From Clostridiaceae bacterium (GTDB lineage Bacteria; Bacillota; Clostridia; Saccharofermentanales; UBA5734), in the NCBI GenBank assembly GCA_012511525.1, contig JAAZFW010000055.1:1-14945 (forward strand): a stretch of 14,945 bases of DNA, given 5' to 3'. Within the stretch, counting starts at the first letter, position 1; every line of letters begins with the position of its first letter. Positions 6,448-13,125 of the stretch are shown here, one piece after another. A model generated the notes under the pieces. That model saw only the letters and a program-made list of their open reading frames with translations. It made no database searches and had not been told where the DNA came from. Made by a program: the position numbers and the translations under genes.

Positions 6448-7377
6448 GTGCCGTTACACGTTTCTTTTTCGGCGCCGGCAAAAATAAACCTGTCTCTGGA
6501 CATCGTCGGACGACGTCCAGACGGGTATCATTTGCTGGCAACGGTGATGCAAAGCATCGATCTGGCTGACCAGGTCACGATAACAGTTTTTGAGCAGCAT
6601 GGCGATGGTGAACCGATTCACATTCGCTGCACGCAAGTTGGCATCCCGCGCGACAAGCAGAATACAGTCTGGAAGGCAGCCGCTCTGTTTTGTGACGCGG
6701 CTGCGCTTGATTTAAGCCCCGCCTCAGGGTTCGGGCTGCGCATCGACCTGGATAAGCGGGTCCCCGCCGCTGCTGGTTTGGGCGGCGGCAGCAGCGACGC
6801 GGCCGCCGTTTTGCGTGCACTGGATTTTTTGTTTCCGGGGCGCGTTGGCCCTTCCGATCTGGATCGGCTAGCGCTAGAAGTCGGCGCCGACGTGCCGTTC
6901 TGCCTTCATGGCGGCACGTTGTTTTGTGAAGGCATCGGCGAACGTTTGACCGATCTGCCGCCCTGGCCCGGGTTGCCGCTGCTGCTTTGCGCGCCGTCCA
7001 GCCCGCTTTTAACGCGCCAGGTCTTTGCAGCCTACCGGGAAAGCCATATGATAGCACGACCGGACACCGCGGCCGTTTTGCGCGCGGTGCGTACCCGAAA
7101 CCTAACAGCACTGGCCGATTCGTCCGCTAATGTTCTGGAGGCCGTTTCGCTCGCCCAGCTGCCGCAGCTATCGTCGATCAAGGCCAATTTGCTCGACTGC
7201 GGTGCCGTGATGGCCCAGATGAGCGGCAGCGGCCCGGCCGTTTATGGCCTGTTCGCGTCTGACGAGGCCTGCCGGCAAGCGGCAGACGCGATGAAGCACC
7301 GATTGCCGGACGATGTCCGCCTGTTCGCCTGCCATACCGTGGCGGCCGGGCCGCAGCAGCTCCGGGACGGAGGTTAA
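6448..7377 (+). CDS. ispE: 4-diphosphocytidyl-2-C-methyl-D-erythritol kinase
   Basis: IspE is a GHMP-superfamily kinase that phosphorylates CDP-methylerythritol with ATP in the MEP pathway to isoprenoid precursors. With the GTG start chosen here the protein has 309 residues, near the usual 280-310. Motifs in order are SAPAKINLSLDIVGRRPDGYHLL (8-30, with the conserved active-site Lys12), the ATP-binding glycine loop PAAAGLGGGSSDAAAVL (106-122), EVGADVPF with the catalytic-type Asp148 (144-151), and the C-terminal MSGSGPAVYGLF (258-269). A GTG at 6412 would give 321 residues. The gene follows veg by 50 bases, and its end carries the ribosome site of the next gene, so veg, ispE and the CapA-like gene are likely one operon. 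Confidence 0.96.
   Translation: MPLHVSFSAPAKINLSLDIVGRRPDGYHLLATVMQSIDLADQVTITVFEQHGDGEPIHIRCTQVGIPRDKQNTVWKAAALFCDAAALDLSPASGFGLRIDLDKRVPAAAGLGGGSSDAAAVLRALDFLFPGRVGPSDLDRLALEVGADVPFCLHGGTLFCEGIGERLTDLPPWPGLPLLLCAPSSPLLTRQVFAAYRESHMIARPDTAAVLRAVRTRNLTALADSSANVLEAVSLAQLPQLSSIKANLLDCGAVMAQMSGSGPAVYGLFASDEACRQAADAMKHRLPDDVRLFACHTVAAGPQQLRDGG
7369..7373 (+). promoter_or_regulatory. Ribosome binding site that sets the CapA-like start at GTG 7382
   Basis: GGAGG sits 8 bases before GTG 7382, inside the last codons of ispE. The frame is open further upstream to an ATG at 7313, but that start lies deep in ispE with no ribosome site. An ATG at 7394 is a less well-spaced alternative. Confidence 0.7.
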
Positions 7378-7381
7378 GCGC

Positions 7382-8764
7382 GTGAACCGGTCGATGACAC
7401 CCGGGAAAAAGCCGGCCCGCAAACAGGGCCGTGCCTATTCGCTGGCCATGCCGCTCGCGATCCTCGCGGTGGTATTGGGGTTATTGGCGCTGCAGTGGAC
7501 CGGCAAGATGCCGTTTGGCGCCGCCCCGACCACAACGCCGCCGTCTGTCGCGCCATCGCCTGCCGCGACGAGTCAAACGACGACAGCTGCCGCTACCGCC
7601 GCTCCGACCACTGTGGGGCCGACAGCCACGCCGACACCTGAGCCGGTCCGTTCGGTCGAGCTGGTCGCCGTAGGCGATATCATCCTGCACCAGTCGGTGA
7701 TCGACGGGGGGCTGGTCACCAGCAAGCCGGAACCATTCTACGACTATACACCGGCATTTCAGTACATCCGGCCGATCATCGAGGCGGCCGGCTTGGCCCT
7801 GGCCAATTACGAAGGGACGCTGGCCGGGCCGCCCTACAGCGGCTATCCGTTTTTCTGCGCGCCGGATGCGATCGCCGACGCACTGCTGGACACGGGATTC
7901 GACGTCGCCTGGACCGCCAACAACCACACGATCGACAAGGGCCTCGAGGGCGTCATCCGCACGGCGAATGTTTTCCGCGGAACGGGACTGACCGTGGTCG
8001 GCACGCGCCCCGACGAGGACAGCCGCTCCGATTGCGTGCTCGACGTGAGCGGCTTCAAGATCGGGCTCTTGGCCTACACTTTCGAGACGATCGGGACACC
8101 GACCCGAAAGGCGCTCAACGGCATCCCCATGCCGGCCGGAGCCGATCCCCTGATCGATTCGTTTAATCCCGACCGTCCGGAAGCTTTCGAACGCGACCTG
8201 GCGGCGATGCTCGAGCGTGCAGAAACCCTGCGGCGCGAAGGCGCCGAGCTGATCTGCCTTTCATTGCACTGGGGACAGGAATACCAGACCCAAAGCAGCC
8301 GTTTCCAGCGCGACATGGCCGGCCGGTTGGCGGATGCGGGCATCGAGCTGATTATCGGCCACCATCCGCATGTGCTGCAGGAGATCGATGTCTTGAAGGC
8401 ATCAAGCGGTACCGGCCAGACCCTGGTTTTCTATTCAATCGGCAACATCTTGCACAACATGGAGTATAACACCCACAACACCAAAGGCTATGCCCAGGAC
8501 GCGATCATCGCGAGGATCCGACTGGAGCGGGCCGATGGCCGGGTTCGCGTCGCCGCCGCCGAATATGTGCCAACCTATGTCACCCGCGTGGCGAAGGGAT
8601 CCGGCACACAGCACCTGATCGTGCCGGTGCTGGCCGCCATCGACGACCCGGCATCTTACCAGTCCGTCCCGGCCGAGCTGGCGGGGAGCCTGGAACGCAT
8701 CCGCAACGTGCTTGGCGAATCCAGCGGAACTGAAACGCTCCCGGTTAGCGAAAAAGCGCGCTGA
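7382..8764 (+). CDS. CapA/PgsA-family protein, membrane-anchored, metallophosphoesterase-like fold
   Basis: Probable extracytoplasmic enzyme of the CapA family (PGA_cap). Members include the poly-gamma-glutamate capsule proteins PgsA/CapA and many uncharacterised relatives. With the GTG start it has 460 residues: a basic N-terminus, one hydrophobic anchor (about 21-39), a Thr/Ala/Pro-rich linker (about 48-88) and the catalytic domain (about 92-415). Motifs typical of the calcineurin-like fold are VAVGDIILHQ (D99), ANYEGTLAG (N142, E144), TANNHTIDKG (N181, H182), SLHWGQEYQ (H296) and IIGHHPHVLQ (326-333). No capB, capC or other capsule genes are nearby, so poly-gamma-glutamate synthesis is not supported. 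A hydrolytic or cell-wall role is equally possible. The next gene starts 120 bases on, behind its own promoter. Confidence 0.88.
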   Translation: MNRSMTPGKKPARKQGRAYSLAMPLAILAVVLGLLALQWTGKMPFGAAPTTTPPSVAPSPAATSQTTTAAATAAPTTVGPTATPTPEPVRSVELVAVGDIILHQSVIDGGLVTSKPEPFYDYTPAFQYIRPIIEAAGLALANYEGTLAGPPYSGYPFFCAPDAIADALLDTGFDVAWTANNHTIDKGLEGVIRTANVFRGTGLTVVGTRPDEDSRSDCVLDVSGFKIGLLAYTFETIGTPTRKALNGIPMPAGADPLIDSFNPDRPEAFERDLAAMLERAETLRREGAELICLSLHWGQEYQTQSSRFQRDMAGRLADAGIELIIGHHPHVLQEIDVLKASSGTGQTLVFYSIGNILHNMEYNTHNTKGYAQDAIIARIRLERADGRVRVAAAEYVPTYVTRVAKGSGTQHLIVPVLAAIDDPASYQSVPAELAGSLERIRNVLGESSGTETLPVSEKAR

Positions 8765-8813
8765 ATCGGAGAAAATTCGCTGGTGCAGCCAGTTTGGTGT
8801 GTTTTTTCACCGG

Positions 8814-8843
8814 TTGACATATGGTTAATCCGCCTTGTATAAT
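8814..8843 (+). promoter_or_regulatory. Consensus SigA-type promoter of rpmH
   Basis: TTGACA (8814-8819) and TATAAT (8838-8843) both match consensus exactly, with an 18-base spacer. Transcription would start near 8850, giving a leader of about 35 bases before the rpmH ATG. The spacer is one base longer than ideal. I see no DnaA-box-like sequence (TTATCCACA or close variants) in 8765-8884. Confidence 0.9.
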
Positions 8844-8884
8844 CTTAACGCTATTGTTTGCATACTATTGGAGGTGTTTTAGAT

Positions 8885-9019
8885 ATGAAAATGACATTTC
8901 AGCCCAAAAAGCGGCAGCGGAAAAAAGAGCATGGCTTCATGAAGCGCATGCGGACCGCTTCCGGTCGTGACATTTTGAAAAGACGCAGGCTGAGAGGCCG
9001 CAAAAAGCTGAGTGCCTGA
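8885..9019 (+). CDS. rpmH: Large ribosomal subunit protein bL34
   Basis: bL34 is a small, very basic 50S protein. The 44 codons translate to a protein beginning MKMTFQPKKRQRKKEHGFMKR and ending KLSA, matching the family in length and in the conserved TFQPK, HGFMKRM and GRDILKRRRLRGRKKLSA segments. The ribosome site GGAGGTG (8870-8876) is 8 bases before the ATG. It is transcribed from the consensus promoter just upstream. A strong terminator begins within its stop codon, so high L34 expression can be separated from the downstream rnpA. In many Bacillota rpmH faces dnaA across the origin; here the upstream neighbour is the CapA-like gene on the same strand. Confidence 0.99.
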   Translation: MKMTFQPKKRQRKKEHGFMKRMRTASGRDILKRRRLRGRKKLSA

Positions 9020-9048
9020 AGACCGCAGGTCCTGTGGTCTTCTTTTTT
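9018..9048 (+). terminator. Rho-independent terminator between rpmH and rnpA
   Basis: An 11-bp stem (9018-9028 with 9032-9042, one G-U pair) closes a 3-base loop and is followed directly by six T (9043-9048). The left arm starts at the second base of the rpmH TGA stop codon. The next gene is on the same strand with no clear promoter in the 49 bases between, so the hairpin probably acts as a partial terminator that sets the rpmH to rnpA ratio. Confidence 0.9.
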
Positions 9049-9097
9049 CAGCCGGGCGGCGCGATCGGCCGTGCGGCTGCGAAGGGAACCGACCGGA

Positions 9098-9481
9098 ATG
9101 CTGACGACTGACCCGCTGCGTAAAAATTACGAGTTTTCCCGCGTGTACCAGCGAGGGCGCTTTGTCAGCGGCCGGTATGTCGTCTTGCACTACCTGAAAC
9201 GGCGCGGACCGCTCAACCGGCTGGGCGTTACGGCCAGCCGAAAGATCAGCGGCAGCGTGCAGCGCAACCGCATGAAGCGACTGCTGCGCGAAAGCTACCG
9301 CCTGGTCGAGCGCGATGTCAAGCAAGGTTATGACATGGTCCTGGTGGGTCGGGACACCCATGACGCGCCCGGACTGGGACATGTTATGCCGGAGCTGCTC
9401 CGGCTGTTGAAACGGGCCGGCCTGCTTGAAAAGTTCCCGGACAACGAGCAGGCGGATGATTTGCGGGGTAACCTGCGATGA
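9098..9481 (+). CDS. rnpA: Ribonuclease P protein component
   Basis: RnpA is the protein subunit of RNase P, which matures tRNA 5' ends together with the rnpB RNA. From the ATG at 9098 it has 127 residues, close to the usual 110-125. Visible features are LRKNYEFSRVYQRGRFVSGRYVVLHYL-type beta strands (about 7-33), the RNR signature in SVQRNRMKRLLRESYR (53-68), and GYDMVLVGR (77-85). A GTG at 9071 would add nine residues that resemble no RnpA start. The chosen ATG has AAGGGAA about 10 bases upstream, so the choice is reasonable but not certain. The stop overlaps the yidD start by 4 bases (ATGA), which suggests coupled translation. Confidence 0.96.
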   Translation: MLTTDPLRKNYEFSRVYQRGRFVSGRYVVLHYLKRRGPLNRLGVTASRKISGSVQRNRMKRLLRESYRLVERDVKQGYDMVLVGRDTHDAPGLGHVMPELLRLLKRAGLLEKFPDNEQADDLRGNLR

Positions 9482-9711
9482 AGAACCTGATGATCCGGCT
9501 GATTCGCGGGTATCAGCGCCACATATCGCCTACGCTGGGTGCCCGGTGCAAGTATTCGCCCACGTGTTCGCAGTACGCCATAGAAGCGATCGAGCGTTAT
9601 GGTGCATGTAAAGGCAGCGGCCTGGCCCTGTGGCGCATCCTGCGCTGCAATCCATTTAGCCGGGGCGGCTACGATCCGGTGCCTGAGCGCCGGTCAGCGA
9701 CTGATAGATAG
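9478..9711 (+). CDS. yidD: Membrane protein insertion efficiency factor YidD
   Basis: YidD is a small, membrane-associated protein that assists YidC-dependent insertion of inner-membrane proteins. The 77 residues carry the strongly conserved core: LIRGYQRHISP (8-18), CKYSPTCSQYA (24-34), AIERYGACKGSGLALWRILRCNPFSRGGYDPVP (37-69), including its three or four conserved cysteines. An N-terminal amphipathic helix is likely. It overlaps rnpA by 4 bases and ends 12 bases before yidC, whose product it serves. Confidence 0.97.
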   Translation: MKNLMIRLIRGYQRHISPTLGARCKYSPTCSQYAIEAIERYGACKGSGLALWRILRCNPFSRGGYDPVPERRSATDR

Positions 9712-9723
9712 GAGTATGCGCGT

Positions 9724-10767
9724 ATGGATTTTTTGTCCATTCAGATAGCGGCATTCAGCCTGATGGATCCGCTTTACAAGCTTTTTGGCTGGGTGATGCG
9801 GTTCCTGTATGACCTGACGGGCAACTTTGGCATCGTGATCATCCTGTTCACGGTGATCCTGCGCGGCCTGATGATCCCATTGGGCATCAACCAGCAGAAG
9901 AGCACGCTGAAGCAAAAGGCGCTCCAAGGGGAGATCGCCGAAATTCAGCGGCTGTACCCGAACGACAAGCAAAAACAGAGCCAGCTTCAGATGGAACTGT
10001 ATAAAAAGCACGGCGCTTCGCCGCTTTCTGGCTGCCTCCCGGCCATCTTGCAGTTGATCATCATCTGGCCGATCTTCAGAATCATCCAGGCGCCGCTGGT
10101 CCACCTGATGGGGGTCACGACCGAACAGATCCAGTCGATCGCAACCTACCTGGCCGGACTAACCCGCAATGGCACGCCGCTGCTGACTGAGATGGAGGCC
10201 AGCCGCGCCGCCATGGACAACATGCCTCTGCTTGACAACCTGAACAGCAATGCCGGCGCCCTGGCCGATGTCATCCAGAAGGGTTTTTTGCGCATGGACC
10301 AGTTGATCAACCTGCGCTTCATGGGTTTGGATCTCAGCCTGCGGCCCAGCTATAACCCGGCTGTCCTGTTCGGTGCCGAGACCTGGCAGGCTTACCTGCC
10401 GCTCTTGATCATCCCGCTGGTCGTTGTCGGGACCACCCTGATCCAAATGCGCATTACCCGCCTGACCACGCCGAACCGCAAACAGCAGCAGGAAGACAAG
10501 GAACGCGAGCGCATGAACCCGGCCCGCGCAGGCCAGACGCCGGACGACAAATCCGAGTCCATGATGAAGACCATGAACTACATCATGCCGATCTTCATGC
10601 TGGTCACAACCTTCTCCATGCCCGCGTCCATGGGCCTGTACTGGATCATCGGCAACATCATGATGATCGCACAGTCCGTGTACATCTACTATTTCTTCAC
10701 CAAGCGGATCGAGAAAGCACAGCAGGAGAGCGAGACGAAAATCAAGACCGAAGCGGCGCGGGCTTAA
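9724..10767 (+). CDS. yidC: Membrane protein insertase YidC/Oxa1 family
   Basis: This insertase places membrane proteins into the cytoplasmic membrane, alone or with SecYEG. The 347 residues have the five-helix architecture without the large periplasmic domain of proteobacterial YidC. Hydrophobic segments are at roughly 14-30 and 35-54 (with the conserved intramembrane Arg47 in ILRGLMIPLG), then 104-122, 223-242 and a pair at 284-325. The positively charged cytoplasmic hairpin (about 56-98, INQQKSTLKQKALQGEIAEIQ and LYKKHGASPLSGCLPAILQ) is clear. The C-terminus is short and basic/charged. Unlike SpoIIIJ of B. subtilis, no lipoprotein signal cysteine is seen. The region 125-215 between helices is longer than in compact homologues. 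A GGAG ribosome site lies 9 bases upstream of the ATG. Confidence 0.97.
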   Translation: MDFLSIQIAAFSLMDPLYKLFGWVMRFLYDLTGNFGIVIILFTVILRGLMIPLGINQQKSTLKQKALQGEIAEIQRLYPNDKQKQSQLQMELYKKHGASPLSGCLPAILQLIIIWPIFRIIQAPLVHLMGVTTEQIQSIATYLAGLTRNGTPLLTEMEASRAAMDNMPLLDNLNSNAGALADVIQKGFLRMDQLINLRFMGLDLSLRPSYNPAVLFGAETWQAYLPLLIIPLVVVGTTLIQMRITRLTTPNRKQQQEDKERERMNPARAGQTPDDKSESMMKTMNYIMPIFMLVTTFSMPASMGLYWIIGNIMMIAQSVYIYYFFTKRIEKAQQESETKIKTEAARA

Positions 10768-10797
10768 CCCCGGGCAAGCGGTCAAGGAGGTAATAGC

Positions 10798-11535
10798 ATG
10801 CCTGTATCTATCGAAAAAACAGCCAAGACCGTTCAGCAGGCGATCCAGGATGCGCTGGAAGAGCTTGGTCTGACGGATGACGATGTCGTGGTGGAGGTGC
10901 TGGACGAGGGCGACAGCGGGCTGCTTGGCCTGGGAAGGCGCCCGGCCAAGGTGCGTGTGACGGCGGACGATGAGCCGTCCTTTGCCCTGAACGACGAGTT
11001 CCCGGCTACCCCGGAAACGCCGGAGACGTCGGAAGAGGTCTATTATGGCGATGACGAAACGTATTCCGGGGATCCCGAAACTCCGGAAGAGGCGGAAACG
11101 GTTTCCTACGTGGCCAATGTTTTGGCCGGAATCGGCATCCACGGCCAGATCAGTTCGTTCCGGGAAGAAGACACGCTGCACATCGATGTCAACGGCCGCG
11201 ATTGCGGCGCGGCGATCGGCCGTCGCGGCGAGACGCTGGAAGCGATCCAGTATCTGGCTTCCCTGGTGGCCAACAAACACAGTGAAAATCATCTTCGGGT
11301 TGTCGTCGATATCGCCGGTTACCGCCGGCGCCGCGAGACGAGCCTGATCAGCCTGGCCGAACGGACCGCCGCCCGGGTCAGCGGCAGCGGACAGAAGATC
11401 AGCCTCGAGCCGATGAATCCGGCGGAAAGGCGCATCATCCATTCGGCCCTGCAGGGTTATCCCGGCGTGACGACCTACAGCGAAGGCGAAGACGCGGAAC
11501 GCCACATCGTGATTGCCCCCCTGTCGGAGTCCTGA
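10798..11535 (+). CDS. jag: Jag/KhpB RNA-binding protein (Jag-N, KH and R3H domains)
   Basis: Jag (KhpB, EloR) is a cytoplasmic RNA-binding protein that in related bacteria partners KhpA and affects cell elongation and division. The 245 residues have three parts. The Jag-N domain (about 1-54) has KTAKTVQQAIQDALEELG and GLLGLGRRPAKV. A very acidic Pro/Glu/Thr linker covers about 57-102. The KH domain (about 103-175) has the GRRG loop (141-144), and the R3H domain (about 178-241) carries R211-x3-H215. A perfect AAGGAGGT ribosome site precedes the ATG by 6 bases. It follows yidC by 30 bases, the usual pairing. A terminator follows, separating it from mnmE. Confidence 0.95.
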   Translation: MPVSIEKTAKTVQQAIQDALEELGLTDDDVVVEVLDEGDSGLLGLGRRPAKVRVTADDEPSFALNDEFPATPETPETSEEVYYGDDETYSGDPETPEEAETVSYVANVLAGIGIHGQISSFREEDTLHIDVNGRDCGAAIGRRGETLEAIQYLASLVANKHSENHLRVVVDIAGYRRRRETSLISLAERTAARVSGSGQKISLEPMNPAERRIIHSALQGYPGVTTYSEGEDAERHIVIAPLSES

Positions 11536-11572
11536 AAGGGCAGTCGCGCCCCGGCAGCCAGATAGCATCCCT

Positions 11573-11615
11573 GCGGTTCCCGGGCAGACAGCCTGAGAAC
11601 CGCTTTTGCTTTTTT
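11573..11615 (+). terminator. Rho-independent terminator between jag and mnmE
   Basis: A 7-bp stem (11573-11579 with 11597-11603) continues after one mismatch into five more pairs (11581-11585 with 11592-11596 region, one G-U) around a loop of about 5 bases. It is followed by four T, GC, then six T ending at 11615. No clear promoter is seen between it and mnmE, so it may be leaky or regulated. A competing 4-bp pairing, CTGC 11571-11574 with GCAG in 11583-11588, is also possible. Confidence 0.8.
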
Positions 11616-11620
11616 CGACG

Positions 11621-11633
11621 GGTGCGCCGCACC
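11621..11633 (+). other. Small hairpin just before the mnmE ribosome site
   Basis: GGTGC (11621-11625) pairs with GCACC (11629-11633) around a GCC loop. It ends 3 bases before the AAAGAGG ribosome site (11637-11643). It could influence mnmE translation, but a 5-bp GC stem is common by chance in this GC-rich sequence. Confidence 0.3.
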
Positions 11634-11649
11634 GGGAAAGAGGCCAACC

Positions 11650-13095
11650 ATGACCGAGACCGATTTGACTCATCATATGGAAAAAGACCTGATGCGGCCC
11701 GGCGACGACAGCGATATCTGCGTAGCCGTTGCGACACCGCCCGGAACCAGCGGTCTGGCTGTGATCCGTATGTCCGGCGCCGGCGCCGGCCTTTTGGTCG
11801 ACACGCTTTTCCAACCGGCCGGTCCGCGCTTCGGCAAGCCTTCGCAGATGGCAGGCTACACGTGTGCGGTCGGCCAGATTGTCGATCCCGGCAGCCGGCT
11901 TATGGTCGACCAGGTCGTGCTGACCCGGTTTACGCCGCCGCATTCCTACACTGGAGAAGAGGTTATCGAAATTTCCTGCCACGGCGGACCGGCGGTCAAG
12001 CAGGCCATCCTCGATCTGCTGCTGCGTCAAGGGGCGCGCGCCGCCCAGCCCGGCGAGTTCACACGGCGGGCGTTTCTGAACGGCAAGATGGATCTGGCCC
12101 AGGCCGAGGCTGTCATGGATCTGATCGCCGCCGACGCGGCCCGCAGTGCCCAGAATGCCGCCGCCCAGCTGCTTGGACGCTTATCTGACAAGGTACGGCA
12201 AGAGGCGCTTTCACTCTACCCGCTGCTCGCACGTGTCGAGCTGATCCTGGAGTATCCGGAACACGATGAGCTCGAAGCGGCCCAGGAGGGCCTGCTGCGC
12301 GATCTTGGCGCTATTGCATCTCGGCTCCGGCATCGCGCGGACAGCTATGAACAGGGGCGGATCCTGCGCGAAGGCCTGACCGTCGTTTTGGCGGGACAGC
12401 CCAATGCCGGCAAATCGTCGTTGCTTAACGCCTTGTCGGGTTATGAGCGGGCGATCGTCACCGCGATCCCCGGCACGACGCGCGACACTGTCGAAGAGCG
12501 GGTCGATATCCGCGGCATCCCGGTCCGTCTGATCGATACGGCGGGCTTGCGGTCATCGAGCGACCCGATCGAGCAGCTGGGCGTCGCGCGCGCGCACCAG
12601 GCCCTGCGCCAGGCCGATCTCGTGTTCTGGCTTTTTTCGCCGCCGCTTGACGATGTCGACGCCGAACTGGAGCAGATGCGGCAAAGCGGCTGTGAGCACC
12701 AGGTTATGCTGGTCAGCAAGGAAGACCTGCAGTCAAGTACCGATCTGGTCGCCCGGATCAGGCGCAGCCGGCCGTCCGAACCCCTGCTGACCTGTTCGGC
12801 GCTGACCGGCGAAGGGCTCGAGCAGATCCGCGACCAGATCATCCAGGTCTACGAGAGCCGCGGCGCGGCCCAGTCGCAGGACATCCTGATCAGCAACAGC
12901 CGGCAGCGCGCCTGCCTGGAAAAAGCGGCCGGCCAGCTCGAAGCCGCGCTTGAGGCGCTGTCTGGCGGCCTGACATTGGATGTCATCGCGTCGCTGCTGC
13001 GCGGCGCCCTGGATGCGTTGGCTGAACTGACAGGTGAAAACGTCTCGGAAGAACTGATCGATTCGATTTTTTCACGTTTCTGTGTCGGCAAATGA
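11650..13095 (+). CDS. mnmE: tRNA uridine-5-carboxymethylaminomethyl(34) synthesis GTPase MnmE
   Basis: MnmE and MnmG together modify C5 of the wobble uridine (U34) in certain tRNAs, using GTP, FAD and a methylene-THF carbon. The 481 residues comprise an N-terminal folate-binding domain (about 22-140, VAVATPPGTSGLAVIRMSG), a helical domain and an inserted G domain (about 242-400). G-domain motifs are G1 GQPNAGKS (249-256, with K+-ligand Asn252), G2 in PGTTRDT (274-280) and G3 DTAG (296-299). The G4 position reads SKED (356-359) instead of NKxD, and G5 is SAL (383-385). The C-terminal FCVGK (477-481) is the conserved CxGK end. The first 20 or so residues extend past most homologues; in-frame ATGs at 11677 and 11692 exist, but only 11650 has a good ribosome site (AAAGAGG, 6 bases away). 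mnmG follows by 30 bases. Confidence 0.97.
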   Translation: MTETDLTHHMEKDLMRPGDDSDICVAVATPPGTSGLAVIRMSGAGAGLLVDTLFQPAGPRFGKPSQMAGYTCAVGQIVDPGSRLMVDQVVLTRFTPPHSYTGEEVIEISCHGGPAVKQAILDLLLRQGARAAQPGEFTRRAFLNGKMDLAQAEAVMDLIAADAARSAQNAAAQLLGRLSDKVRQEALSLYPLLARVELILEYPEHDELEAAQEGLLRDLGAIASRLRHRADSYEQGRILREGLTVVLAGQPNAGKSSLLNALSGYERAIVTAIPGTTRDTVEERVDIRGIPVRLIDTAGLRSSSDPIEQLGVARAHQALRQADLVFWLFSPPLDDVDAELEQMRQSGCEHQVMLVSKEDLQSSTDLVARIRRSRPSEPLLTCSALTGEGLEQIRDQIIQVYESRGAAQSQDILISNSRQRACLEKAAGQLEAALEALSGGLTLDVIASLLRGALDALAELTGENVSEELIDSIFSRFCVGK

Positions 13096-13125
13096 CCCGA
13101 TGCGGTGTGGATGCAAGGAGCGAGA

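Noticed and set aside
7382..8764. Poly-gamma-glutamate capsule locus
   Set aside because: Only the CapA-like gene is present. The ligase and transport partners (capB, capC) are not in the window, and CapA-family proteins are common without capsules.
8780..8807. Hairpin CTGG/CCAG after the CapA-like gene as a terminator
   Set aside because: The stem is only 4-5 bp and the six-T run begins about 10 bases after it, so it does not have terminator geometry.
10159..12030. A 623-codon open frame on the minus strand, antisense to yidC, jag and the start of mnmE
   Set aside because: It crosses three clearly real genes and a terminator on the other strand. It has no recognisable domain and is rich in Gly, Arg, His and Asp, as expected from a GC-rich shadow frame. 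No ribosome site or promoter supports it.
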